Assembly (NCBI GenBank): GCA_903891165.1
Contig: CAITDR010000124.1
Location: 1 to 64,000 of the forward strand
Length of the DNA stretch: 64,000 bases
Source of the DNA: an uncultured Pseudomonadota bacterium
GTDB lineage: Bacteria; Myxococcota_A; UBA796; SXON01
Direction of reading: 5' to 3'
A program made the translations under genes and the position numbers. Shown here in pieces: positions 40,021 through 49,257 of this stretch. Every line of letters begins with the position of its first letter. The stretch's first letter is position 1. Under the pieces are notes generated by a model. It was not told where the DNA came from, did not search any database, and saw only the letters and a list, made by a program, of their open reading frames with translations.

Positions 40021-40644
40021 CTAAAAAATCCGCTCCCACCTTTGTAAGAGCGCTTTGGCTTTCGGGCCGCCGCGGGGGCTGGGCAGGGGGTCCACTTCTC
40101 CTTCGGGAGATTCTACCAGCTCTTGTAGGGCGCTGATCCGCTCGCCCAGGATCGGCTCGCTGGGGTGGGCTTCGGCAATTCTCAGCCATACTCCCAGGGC
40201 TTCTTCCAGTTTTCCAGCACCCTCCAGCCGCTCAGCAACGGCAGGACGGTCGAAGGGATCCTCTCCCCGGAGTGTGGAGAGCGCGGTTTGTGTAGACAAG
40301 GCGGCGCGTAGCTCGGACACCCGCACGTCGGAAGGCGCAAAGCCGCTCATCCGGTCCAGCACCACTCTGGCTTCACGCCACTGCCCTTCGGCGGCCAACA
40401 GCCGGGCCAGCAACAGCCCGGCAGATAACTGTGATGGCTCTCCGTTGAGTACCTCCTCCAGCACCCCGATGGCCAGCCGCCTCGCTCCCCCTTCGGCGTG
40501 CACCCTCGCCAGCAATACCCTCCCTGCGGCATGGTCGGGCGCGGCCACAAACAGCTCTCTCAGGGTCTGGAGTGCTTCCTCCCGCTCTCCCTGCTCCAAC
40601 AGCTGCTCGGCCCGCGCTAACAGGCTCTGCGCGCTGCTCCTCAT
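40021..40644 (-). CDS. TPR-repeat protein
   Basis: ARAEQLLEQGEREEALQTLRELFVAAPDHAAGRVLLARVHAEGGARRLAIGVLEEVL. Confidence 0.7.
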   Translation of the reverse strand: MRSSAQSLLARAEQLLEQGEREEALQTLRELFVAAPDHAAGRVLLARVHAEGGARRLAIGVLEEVLNGEPSQLSAGLLLARLLAAEGQWREARVVLDRMSGFAPSDVRVSELRAALSTQTALSTLRGEDPFDRPAVAERLEGAGKLEEALGVWLRIAEAHPSEPILGERISALQELVESPEGEVDPLPSPRGGPKAKALLQRWERIF

Positions 40645-41258
40645 CCCCCTGTGCCGGTGGATACCGCGATCACGGCCGCCGACACCTGGATGTCCACCGT
40701 CACGTCCTGCGTTCCACCGGGCGCAGGTGCCTGATCCACAAACAGGTAGAAGGGCATCAGCCCGTGCTTGTCGCTCTCCCCGGTCATCATGTTGGGCCGG
40801 AACGGGGCTCCGGTGTCGCTCACCGGGGTGGTGTACGTGCCCGAGATCTGGAAGAACTGCTGCTTTTCCGCGTCGAAATATTCGGGGCAGCCCTCTGCAG
40901 TGGGGTCGCCCACGCAGGCTTCAAAGGGGCCTTCCACAATCTCGATGGCCGCTTCCGGGATCACATAGATGTTTACGGCGTTGGTGTAGACCGTTACCGC
41001 GATTTTTTCCTGGGGGACATCCTGAGGATTGGTCACCAGCGCCCGCATAAAGATCAGGTTCCCGATGCCATCCGCCGGGTCACAGTCCGCAAGGTAGGCG
41101 CCCTCGTTGGCGTAGTCGTCCAACGCGCAGCTATTGGAACATTTGGCGTACCGGCAGCCCTCAGCAAAATTAATCGCCCCGGGTGCGGCGGACACCGTAG
41201 ACCCGAATTCGGCCACGTAGGGGCCTGAGCAGGCCAGCAGTCCAAGCAGCGTGATCAT
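40641..41258 (-). CDS. Hypothetical lipoprotein
   Basis: MITLLGLLACSGPYVAEFGSTV lipobox; Cys-rich N-terminal part (CRYAKCSNSCALDD). Confidence 0.6.
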   Translation of the reverse strand: MITLLGLLACSGPYVAEFGSTVSAAPGAINFAEGCRYAKCSNSCALDDYANEGAYLADCDPADGIGNLIFMRALVTNPQDVPQEKIAVTVYTNAVNIYVIPEAAIEIVEGPFEACVGDPTAEGCPEYFDAEKQQFFQISGTYTTPVSDTGAPFRPNMMTGESDKHGLMPFYLFVDQAPAPGGTQDVTVDIQVSAAVIAVSTGTGG

Positions 41259-42352
41259 CCCAACCTCTTCAGCGCATCCACCAGCGCGGGGACTTCTTCC
41301 ATCGTCAGCTTCCTCAGTACCACCTCTCCAGGGGCCTGCGGTACAACAATCTTGAGCATACCACGCGCGCGCTTCTTGTCGAAGCCTATCGCCCGCGCCA
41401 GCGCTCCTGCATCCGCCTCAAAGGGCAGTTTTTGCGGTAATCCCATCCTTCCCAGGAGCCCGTGGATGCGCTGTGGCAGCTCCCTCTCGGTGAGCCACCC
41501 CCGCCCCCACCCAAACCTTGCCACTGCGAGGATCCCGAGTCCTACGGCCTCTCCGTGCCCGAGCCTCCCGTAGCCTCCCACCGTCTCGATGGCGTGCCCC
41601 AGCGTGTGCCCCAGGTTCAGCACCGCCCTCGGTCCGGCCTCCCTCTCGTCGGCCTCCACCAGCCTTGCTTTGGTGCGGATGGACGCTTCTATCACCTTCG
41701 CCAGACCTTCCGGGTCCCTCTGCAACAGCGCCGGGGCCATCCTCTCACAGTCGGCGAGAGCAACTTCTCCCTCGATCAGCGCATGTTTGACCACCTCTCC
41801 GAGTCCGGACCTCAGATCCACTTCGGCCAGACTCTCCAGGCTCTTGAGCGCTGCCCACACCAGCACCGGCTGGTAAAAACTCCCGACAAGGTTTTTGCCA
41901 GCTTCGGTGTTTACGCCGGTTTTTCCACCGACGGAGGCATCAACCATGGCCAGAAGTGTGGTAGGAACCTGCACAAAAGGGATACCTCTCATCACGGTGG
42001 CGGCGGCAAAACCCACGATGTCCCCGGTCACCCCGCCCCCCAGTGCCAGCACCGGTGTCGTCCGGTCCACCCCCAGGTTCACCAGCGCCTCCACCAGCCT
42101 TCCCCAGGTCTGGAGATTTTTGTGCGCCTCTCCGTCGGGGATCTCCAGCTCCTCCACCTTCCACCCCTCCGCCTCCAGCTCCCTCCGCACCACCGCCCCG
42201 TACAGCGCCCCCACCGTCGGGTTGCTGACCACCACGCAGCGATCCCCCTCCTGCACCCCTCGTAGCTCGGCCCCAAGCCCACGGAAATCGGAGGCCACCA
42301 CCACGTTGTAGCTCCGCTCTCCCAGCCCTATCTCTTGACGCGTCAAGCGCAA
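41255..42352 (-). CDS. aroB: 3-dehydroquinate synthase
   Basis: VLALGGGVTGDIVGFAAATVMRGIPFVQVPTTLLAMVDASVGGKTGVNTEAGKNLVGSFYQP; NLGHTLGHAIE; GHGEAVGLG. Confidence 0.97.
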   Translation of the reverse strand: MRLTRQEIGLGERSYNVVVASDFRGLGAELRGVQEGDRCVVVSNPTVGALYGAVVRRELEAEGWKVEELEIPDGEAHKNLQTWGRLVEALVNLGVDRTTPVLALGGGVTGDIVGFAAATVMRGIPFVQVPTTLLAMVDASVGGKTGVNTEAGKNLVGSFYQPVLVWAALKSLESLAEVDLRSGLGEVVKHALIEGEVALADCERMAPALLQRDPEGLAKVIEASIRTKARLVEADEREAGPRAVLNLGHTLGHAIETVGGYGRLGHGEAVGLGILAVARFGWGRGWLTERELPQRIHGLLGRMGLPQKLPFEADAGALARAIGFDKKRARGMLKIVVPQAPGEVVLRKLTMEEVPALVDALKRLG

Positions 42353-42804
42353 AGGGCCTCCACCGCATCGGCGACTCGTTCAGGGTCTTCTTCCGCTTCT
42401 ACCCATGGACCGGCCAGGCGCCAGCTCTCCTGCCGGGCGGTCCATAGTGCCTCCATCTGCCCTCCGAGCGGTCGCCCACTGCCGACGATTCTCCGCGCCA
42501 ATACGGCTACGGGTGCCATCAGCACTACCACCTTCCACTCCGATAGCAGCGCCCGGTTTGTGTCCGCGACCACCGTCCCTCCCCCTAGCGCAAGGACTCC
42601 CTCTTTTCCGACGATCGTCTCCAGCGTGGCCGTCTCCCGCCGCCGGAAGCCGACCTCTCCTTCTTTTGCCCATAGGGCAGGAATGTCGCCAATCTCCTGG
42701 TCCAGATCCACAAAGGGGCGCCCATGCCGCGCGGCAAGCAGCCTTCCCACGGTGCTCTTTCCGGCCCCCATGGGCCCGGCGAGGGCCAGCCTTCCCGGAA
42801 TCAC
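42343..42804 (-). CDS. aroK: Shikimate kinase
   Basis: GTG start; LALAGPMGAGKSTVGRLLAARHGRPFVDLDQEI; GVLALGGGTVV; GRPLGG. GTGA overlap with pilQ stop. Confidence 0.92.
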   Translation of the reverse strand: MIPGRLALAGPMGAGKSTVGRLLAARHGRPFVDLDQEIGDIPALWAKEGEVGFRRRETATLETIVGKEGVLALGGGTVVADTNRALLSEWKVVVLMAPVAVLARRIVGSGRPLGGQMEALWTARQESWRLAGPWVEAEEDPERVADAVEALCA

Positions 42805-45266
42805 TGGCTGGCGGAGGGATCTTCGTCCACCGGCACGATCCGCGGGGTGATGAAGATCAACATCTCGTTCTGCTCCCGCGTGCTGGAGCTGTTCCGGAAC
42901 AGGTAGCCAATCAGCGGGATCTTTCCAAGTCCGGGGACCCTCTCCTGCGCGAAGGTCTCGGTGGTGGCGTAGGCCCCGCCGATCACTGCGGTGTCGCCAT
43001 CGGCCACCAGCACCCGTGTGTTCATCTGCTTGGTCTGGATGGCCGGCTGCCCTTGGATGACCCGCGCAAAGTCGGGCCGGTCGTTGGTCAGGCTGATGTC
43101 CAGGAAGATGTAGCCCTCCGACGTGATGTGCGGGGTGACTTCCAGTTCCAGTGCGGCCTTCACAAATTGGACCTGCGTACCGCCGTTGGAGGTGGAGAGG
43201 TAGGGGATCCTGGCGCCCTGCTCCACATTTGCGGTCTCGTTGTCCATCACCCGCAGCTTGGGGGCGGACACGGTGCGTGCCCAACCTTCGGCCTCCATCG
43301 CGGCGAGTCGCACATTCAGGTCGATCAATCCGGGGATACTGCCCAGGCTGAAGTCCAAGGCCGACGAAGGGCCGTCCGGTCCCATGTCCACCGAAAGTGT
43401 GTTCCCGATGGAAGAGGGGAAAAAGGCGCCGGTGGGGAAGCCGGTGGCGGCCGAGGCGTCCAGACTCCCACCCCAGGTGATACCGAGGCTCCTCGAAAAG
43501 TTGCTGCTCGCCTCGACAAAGCGGGCGTCGATGGTGATCTGCCGCGTGGGCCGGTCCACCTGGATCAACAGCTGCCGCACTTTGGCGAGGTAGTCCTCGG
43601 CATCCCGCACAATGAGCTGGTTGCTCCGGGCATCCACTTCGACCGAACCCCGCTCAGACAGGATGGACTCCACCTGCTTGATCAGCTCGTCGGCCTGCGC
43701 GTAGTTCAGCGGGGCGACATAGATGCCCAGCGGCGCCAGCTTTTCCTGAGAAATCTGGGCGTCCAACGCGGCCTGTTGCTCGGCCTTGATCTGCTCCAGC
43801 GGCGCAACCCGGATGATGTTTCCGAACTGCTGTGCGCCCAGGCCCTTGGCCTGCAACACCGCTGCGAGGGCTTCGTCCCAGGGCACATCTTCCAATCGAA
43901 CGGTGACTTTCCCGCTTACATCGTCGGAAGAGACGATGTTGATATCCCCGTATTCTGCAATAAACCGGAATACGGTGTGGATGTCGGCGTCCTGCAGGTC
44001 GATGCTGACCCGCCGCCCGGTGTAGTTGCGCCCGCCGGTATTGGCTTCCGTCGCAAAGGCGAAGGCATCCGGTGAGCCAGATCCGTCGGATCCCAGCTTG
44101 GACTGAGGGTCCACCCGCCTTCCGGTGCCGGTGATCATCACCTCGCTTCCCATGGCGTTGGAGAGGGTCCCGGTGCCGTTGGTGTCCGGCCCGGAGGGAG
44201 CGGCCGCGGCGGCACGCTGGAGTGCCCGGTCACGCTGGGCGAGGATCTCGGGAGGGGTAGCAATTTCAAGTACATACAGCTCACCCTCTCGGGAAACACT
44301 GTAGGTGCTGTTCATCCTCAGTTGGATGGATACCCGTGTACCGTCCCGGGTGGCGTAGGCGCGGATTTCATCCACGGCCGAGGCGAAGAAGCGGGTGTCC
44401 AGCTGCCGCCGTAGTGAGCCCGGCATCACCGCACCCTTCAGGTCGATGACGATCATGTCGGCACGCGGGGTGCTGACCACCGGATCCACCATCTTCAGGC
44501 CGAGGATGACCCGGCTGGACTTGTCCCTCTGCTGGAAGTCCAGCGAGGTGAGCACGGCACCTTCGGCGACGGCCTGGGGACCGGAGAGCCGAATGCCCTC
44601 GGAGTTGTTTGTGTCCGGAGTCGGAAGTGCGGCCTGGCTGGAGCTGGAAGCAGGAGCGGGGGTCGGGGTGGGCGCAGGCGCCGGGCTCGGAGCGGGGGCC
44701 GCGGGTTCGGGCGGGGGCTCGTCGGCCAGGGCGGGATCGTCCGCCGGGGCCGGCTCAGCGGGGGCCGATGTGGCCACCGGCGCAGGCGCGGGCTCGTCCA
44801 TCCCCTGCTTTTCGGGCAGCGCCGCGAGGGGATCCTCGATGGTGCCGGGGATCAGGGTCAGCACGATGCTGTTTCCCTCCACCCGCGCTTCGTGCTGGGC
44901 ATCCCCCGTCAAAAACAGGGTGAGCCGCACATTTTCGGCACCGTCCTGGAAGGAGGAGAACTCAGCCTTGCTGACCAGCCCGCCACTGCTGACTTCGGGC
45001 GCGGGGCCCAGCGCCGCGCCGGTGATGTCCACCACGAGCCTGCTGGGGTTGCTGGCCCGGAAGATGCTGTAGGAGGCGGTGGAGGTGGACAGGCGGATCT
45101 GCACGACGGTGCTGTTGCCGGAGGCGCTGATCGCCACACCGTCCACCGAAGCAGGCTCGGCCGCAAAAACAGGCGCCGAAAAGAGGGACGCCACCACAAG
45201 AAGAGCCGCGAGGCCGACCGGCTTCATGAACGCTCCACAATCTACTTTGTTCAGCTTCGACGTCAT
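42801..45266 (-). CDS. pilQ: Type IV pilus secretin PilQ
   Basis: AMIN-like N-terminus (ISASGNSTVVQIRLSTSTASYSIFRASNPSRLVVDITGA); DIHTVFRFIAEYGDINIVSSDDVSGKVTVRLEDVPWDEAL; secretin core with VDRPTRQITIDARFVEASSNFSRSLGITWGG. Confidence 0.95.
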   Translation of the reverse strand: MTSKLNKVDCGAFMKPVGLAALLVVASLFSAPVFAAEPASVDGVAISASGNSTVVQIRLSTSTASYSIFRASNPSRLVVDITGAALGPAPEVSSGGLVSKAEFSSFQDGAENVRLTLFLTGDAQHEARVEGNSIVLTLIPGTIEDPLAALPEKQGMDEPAPAPVATSAPAEPAPADDPALADEPPPEPAAPAPSPAPAPTPTPAPASSSSQAALPTPDTNNSEGIRLSGPQAVAEGAVLTSLDFQQRDKSSRVILGLKMVDPVVSTPRADMIVIDLKGAVMPGSLRRQLDTRFFASAVDEIRAYATRDGTRVSIQLRMNSTYSVSREGELYVLEIATPPEILAQRDRALQRAAAAAPSGPDTNGTGTLSNAMGSEVMITGTGRRVDPQSKLGSDGSGSPDAFAFATEANTGGRNYTGRRVSIDLQDADIHTVFRFIAEYGDINIVSSDDVSGKVTVRLEDVPWDEALAAVLQAKGLGAQQFGNIIRVAPLEQIKAEQQAALDAQISQEKLAPLGIYVAPLNYAQADELIKQVESILSERGSVEVDARSNQLIVRDAEDYLAKVRQLLIQVDRPTRQITIDARFVEASSNFSRSLGITWGGSLDASAATGFPTGAFFPSSIGNTLSVDMGPDGPSSALDFSLGSIPGLIDLNVRLAAMEAEGWARTVSAPKLRVMDNETANVEQGARIPYLSTSNGGTQVQFVKAALELEVTPHITSEGYIFLDISLTNDRPDFARVIQGQPAIQTKQMNTRVLVADGDTAVIGGAYATTETFAQERVPGLGKIPLIGYLFRNSSSTREQNEMLIFITPRIVPVDEDPSASQ

Positions 45267-45775
45267 CAAGGCTTCCCCCCACCTGCACCCAGCTTGAGCT
45301 GGACCGGATTCACCACCAGCTCGTCGTCGATGGACTTGTACTCTTCGGTGACCACCACCAGACCATCCTGGATCGCCGTGACTTTGCCCCAATTCCGGCC
45401 CACATAGGAGCCGAGCTTCACCACATGACCCACCCCTTCGGGGTCGATGAGCATGGCCCGCGGGGAGTCGGTGCCAAAAATGATTCCGCGCAACACGTAG
45501 CGCTCGACATCCCATCGCTGTAGGGGCGGCTGATTCCCATCTTCTCCCGGCAGCTCTACGTTCCGCTGGGAGATGAAGCTCTGGAAGGGATCCCGCTTTC
45601 CGGCAGGGTTGTAGGCATACTCAGGCACCACTTCGGCGGCGCTGGGATCGTCCTTTTTGGCCTCGGTTTTGGCAGGCGCCACCGGAGCAGTCGGCTTGGC
45701 CCCAGAGGAGTTGGCGTCCACCACCTCCCCACAGGCCACCAGCAGAAGCATCGCGAGCGACATCGTGTACCTCAC
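45266..45775 (-). CDS. pilP: Type IV pilus pilotin-like lipoprotein PilP
   Basis: Lipobox LLLVACG; YNPAGKRDPFQSF; LRGIIFGTDSPRAMLIDPEGVGHVVKLGSYVGRNWGKVTAI; between pilO and pilQ. Confidence 0.92.
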   Translation of the reverse strand: MRYTMSLAMLLLVACGEVVDANSSGAKPTAPVAPAKTEAKKDDPSAAEVVPEYAYNPAGKRDPFQSFISQRNVELPGEDGNQPPLQRWDVERYVLRGIIFGTDSPRAMLIDPEGVGHVVKLGSYVGRNWGKVTAIQDGLVVVTEEYKSIDDELVVNPVQLKLGAGGGKP

Positions 45776-46392
45776 TTCTTCTTCTTCTTCTGGGCTTCCA
45801 GTTCTTTGTTCCGCTTGATCTCTTCTTCGGTAAGGAACCGGTAGGTCACAACCTTGCCGGAGACCGTCAGCACGGTATCCCCTGCATTTTCGGCGGCATC
45901 CGAGAGCAGCACGTCCGCCACCGAGACGATACGGTTCATCTTCGACACTTTGTCGAAGAAGGTCCCCACCTCGTGGAAGCCGCCGTCCATCACGATCTGC
46001 ACGGGAACTTCGGCGTAGTACTCCTTCATCACCTCGGGCAGTGGCTGGAACTTACGGACTTCCAGGCCTGATTTGCGGGCGAGGCCGTCGATGTCAGACA
46101 GCAGCGCGGGGATCTCCCGGCCCTCCGGCAGCTCCCGCAGGGCTTTTTGAAGCTCGGCAGAAAGCTGCTGCACCTTTGCCGCAAAGGCGGGACGGTTGGC
46201 AGCACGCCGGGTGGCTTCGTCCCGTTTGGCGGACAGCTCGGAATTTTTCGCGTTTGCCGCAGAGATTCCGTCCAGTGTGGGCGAGATCAGCACAAAGAAG
46301 GCTGCGACCAGGATCAGGAGATAGCCCAGGGCGAAGGTCAAAAAACGCTGCGAGCGCGGCAGCTTGTAGAAGCGATCCATGAGCTGGTTCAT
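45772..46392 (-). CDS. pilO: Type IV pilus inner membrane component PilO
   Basis: Single N-terminal TM, coiled coil, GLEVRKFQPLPEVMKEYYAEVPVQIVMDGGFHEVGTFFDKVSKMNRIVSVADV. Confidence 0.92.
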   Translation of the reverse strand: MNQLMDRFYKLPRSQRFLTFALGYLLILVAAFFVLISPTLDGISAANAKNSELSAKRDEATRRAANRPAFAAKVQQLSAELQKALRELPEGREIPALLSDIDGLARKSGLEVRKFQPLPEVMKEYYAEVPVQIVMDGGFHEVGTFFDKVSKMNRIVSVADVLLSDAAENAGDTVLTVSGKVVTYRFLTEEEIKRNKELEAQKKKKK

Positions 46393-48134
46393 GTGCCACT
46401 GCCTCCGGGCGCGGGTGCGGCGGGTGCGGCCCCTTCAGGCTTCTTGGCGTCCTTCGTCGCATCCTCCACTTTCTGGCTGGTAAGCCGCGAGGTGAGCTTG
46501 AAGTCCTTCAACAGCACTCCGTTGGCTGCATTCGCCCCTTTGAGCTTCGAAGCTTCGATATCCTGGAGGAAGACCTGTTCGAAAGACTCAGTCTTGTCCA
46601 GGCTCCGTAAGAATTGGCTGATGACTTCGTTGCTGACGGACGTACCTTTGACCTCGATCTGGTCGCCCTTCTGGGTCAGGCTGACCAGCTGCACCTTGTC
46701 CGGTGTGGCGGTCGCCAGATCGTCCAGCATGTGGACCGGCCCGGTCTTCTGCGCGCGCAGCGCACCGATGACCTGAAGTTTGGTCTGCAGATCCTTCTCC
46801 ATGGTCTCCAGCTCTTCCACGGCGGCCACGTCGGTCGCCGCCTGGTCGATGGCCGCCTGCAGCGCCTTGGTCTGCCCCTGCACCGCCGAGAGCTGGATCT
46901 GAAAGACCCCCCACAGCGCCAGCGCCACCCCCACGGTGATACCTGCACCCACCCCGCCCAACAGCAGATCCCGGCGGATCGCCTCGGCTTTCCGGGTCTG
47001 CCGGATAGGCAGCAGGTTGACACGGATGATGGACCGGGTCTCGCCCTTGACCGGCGGGGTCCGGTTGTCGTCCATGTAGCGCAGCGCCAGACCCACCGCG
47101 ATGCCTGCCTGCGGGGCGGTATCGCGGAGATAGCCAGGTTGGAAGCCACGCTCGTCGATCACGATCCGACGGAAGGGGTCCACCACTTCCACCGGGCAGC
47201 CGCAGAAGCGCTCCAGCGCGCTCTTCAGCCCCGGCGTGCTGGCCGCCCCACCGGCGATGTACAGGTAGGAGAGGTTCCCGCCGCCCGCGGTGGACAGGTA
47301 AAAGTCCAGGGAGCGATGGACTTCTCCGGCGATGTTGTCGGAGACCGCCGAGAGCACCCGCTCCACTTCTTCGGGCACCACCGCGGCCCGATCCCGCTCT
47401 GCACCGCCGCCGGTCTTAAATGCCTCGGCCTCTTCATAGGAAATATTAAGTGCGCGCTGGATTTCTTCCGTGTACGCACGTCCGCCCATGCCGATGTCGC
47501 GCGTGAAGGTACTCACCCCACGCCGCAGCACGTTCAGGTTCACCACCCCCGCTCCGACATTTACCAGGGCCACCAGATCCCCGGGATTGTCGTAGTTGAG
47601 ATTGAACATATTCTCCATGGCAAAGGCGGCGACATCGATCACCACCGGCCGGAGCCCAGCCTCCATCACCACACTGGTGTACTCGTTCACCAGTTCCTTG
47701 CGCGCGGCGACCAACAGCACGTCCATCTGCCCGGCCTCGTCGGCCTTCCCCTGGAGCACATGGGCATCCAGGTTGACGTCGTTCACGTCGAAGGGGATGT
47801 ACTGCTCTGCCTCCCAGGGCAGAGATTCTTCCATTTCATCCTGCGTCATCACCGGAAGGGAGATACGCTTGATGATGACGGAATTCCCAGAGATGCCGAC
47901 CACGGCATCCTTGGTTTTAATCTTGTTCTTCGCCAACAACTCCTTGATTGTGGAGACGATGGCGGTGGTATTCATGAAGGCGCCGTCGACGATCGCCTCC
48001 GGCGGGAGCGCGGCAATGCCGAAATTCTTCAGGCGATACTTGCCATTACGCTCGCGCTCAAGCTCCAAAAGCTTCACATAGCTGGAGCCGATGTCCAGCG
48101 CGACGGTACTCGCTTTGCGGGAAAGCAGGGCCAA
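46389..48134 (-). CDS. PilM-PilN fusion protein
   Basis: PilM half: VALDIGSSYVKLLELERE...AGIAVGLALRYMDDN; PilN half: IIRVNLLPIRQTRKAEAIRRDLLLGGVGAGITVGVALALWGVFQIQ. One uninterrupted 581-aa frame. Confidence 0.9.
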   Translation of the reverse strand: MALLSRKASTVALDIGSSYVKLLELERERNGKYRLKNFGIAALPPEAIVDGAFMNTTAIVSTIKELLAKNKIKTKDAVVGISGNSVIIKRISLPVMTQDEMEESLPWEAEQYIPFDVNDVNLDAHVLQGKADEAGQMDVLLVAARKELVNEYTSVVMEAGLRPVVIDVAAFAMENMFNLNYDNPGDLVALVNVGAGVVNLNVLRRGVSTFTRDIGMGGRAYTEEIQRALNISYEEAEAFKTGGGAERDRAAVVPEEVERVLSAVSDNIAGEVHRSLDFYLSTAGGGNLSYLYIAGGAASTPGLKSALERFCGCPVEVVDPFRRIVIDERGFQPGYLRDTAPQAGIAVGLALRYMDDNRTPPVKGETRSIIRVNLLPIRQTRKAEAIRRDLLLGGVGAGITVGVALALWGVFQIQLSAVQGQTKALQAAIDQAATDVAAVEELETMEKDLQTKLQVIGALRAQKTGPVHMLDDLATATPDKVQLVSLTQKGDQIEVKGTSVSNEVISQFLRSLDKTESFEQVFLQDIEASKLKGANAANGVLLKDFKLTSRLTSQKVEDATKDAKKPEGAAPAAPAPGGSGT

Positions 48135-48337
48135 GACGAACCCCCAGGCTCCCCGGTTTTAGCCCAAGAAGACATGCCCGGTCAACCACTCTTGAGGGTC
48201 ATCCCCAGGAACAGGCTTTCCTCGTTCCCTTCTTGGGAAATTTTTTCCCACTCGCCCGTGACGGGGAAACGGCGGCGGCGCAATCGGGGAGGATCCGCAC
48301 TCTATCAGCATAGGCGGAGACTGACCTTGACGCTGTT

Positions 48338-48351
48338 CTTGACAGGTCAAG
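48338..48351. promoter_or_regulatory. 14-bp palindrome CTTGACAGGTCAAG upstream of pilMN
   Basis: Perfect inverted repeat in the intergenic region between pilMN and the DnaC-like gene; the same word or pattern occurs at 34675-34688 and 42334-42347. Confidence 0.45.
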
Positions 48352-48363
48352 ATCTGGAGCGCC

Positions 48364-49257
48364 TCAGAAGCGGCCGCGGGTCTTCCGAAAATCCTCCCCG
48401 CTGACCGGTACCAGGTTCACCACCTCATAGAGTCGGGAGTAGACCCGCTCGCCCAGCCGGTCGTCCAAGCTCTCCAGGCTGCCCGCCGCGAGGCTGCCAC
48501 TCTGGGGGCTGCGACTGCGGTTTTCGTTGCCCTTCAGCGGGAAGTTGGTGGTCGCCAGGATCCGGCGCCGCGCGTTGTAGCGCCGGGTGATGATCTCGTC
48601 GATCACCGAAAGCTCAAACTCGGTCTTCCGCCCCTTCCCCAGCTCGTCGATGGCCAGGATCGGCACCTGCACCAGGGGGGTCAGGGTGACCGCCTCGCCA
48701 TCCCCCCGGTCAAAACCCTCACGGATCGAGCTGATCAGGTGGGTGAACTCCACAAAGCGGCACTCCACACCATAGCGGAAGATCAGCTCCCGGAGTGCAC
48801 CGACCATCAGGTGGGTCTTGCCCCGGCCGGGCTCCCCTAGCCAAACCATCCCCTGCTGCGCACTGTTCTGCGGGTCAAAGGTATCCAACCAGCGCCGGGT
48901 GATGGTCCATGGCTCCCGACGCCCCTCCATCTCCGACCGGAAAGTCTCCAGCGTACACAGCGCATGGCGGGAGGGGATCCTTGCCCGGTTGAACATGGCG
49001 ATTCGGTCGGGCAACATCTGGCAGCGACAGCGTAGTACCCGCATCACCTTCCCGCTCCGCAGCGAGGCGCCCGCCTGCAGGGGGTGGGCCTTGGGGTTGC
49101 CGGTGGGCCAGGTAAGCGCGTCGGCCTGCTCCACCTCGACCCGGCCGCTGCCCCTACAGCGTGGACAGAGCTCCTGCGGCAGCAAATGGGCTTCGGCAAA
49201 AGTCCCGGAAGCGTCTATCGAAAAGCCCTCATGCCACTGCACGTTCCAGCTCCTCAC
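48364..49257 (-). CDS. DnaC/IstB-like AAA+ ATP-binding protein with Zn-ribbon-like N-terminus
   Basis: LCPRCRGSGRVEV; Walker A GEPGRGKTHLMVGALRELI; VPILAIDELGKGRKTEFELSVIDEIITRRYNARRRILATTNFPL. Confidence 0.82.
   Translation of the reverse strand: MRSWNVQWHEGFSIDASGTFAEAHLLPQELCPRCRGSGRVEVEQADALTWPTGNPKAHPLQAGASLRSGKVMRVLRCRCQMLPDRIAMFNRARIPSRHALCTLETFRSEMEGRREPWTITRRWLDTFDPQNSAQQGMVWLGEPGRGKTHLMVGALRELIFRYGVECRFVEFTHLISSIREGFDRGDGEAVTLTPLVQVPILAIDELGKGRKTEFELSVIDEIITRRYNARRRILATTNFPLKGNENRSRSPQSGSLAAGSLESLDDRLGERVYSRLYEVVNLVPVSGEDFRKTRGRF

Noticed and set aside
42805-43284. Upstream extension of aroK ORF
   Set aside because: Lies inside pilQ in another frame; GTG at 42804 gives a standard shikimate kinase start with GTGA coupling.
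46614-48404. 596-aa plus-strand ORF
   Set aside because: Antisense to the PilM-PilN gene; no recognisable domain, His/Arg-rich composition typical of shadow frames.
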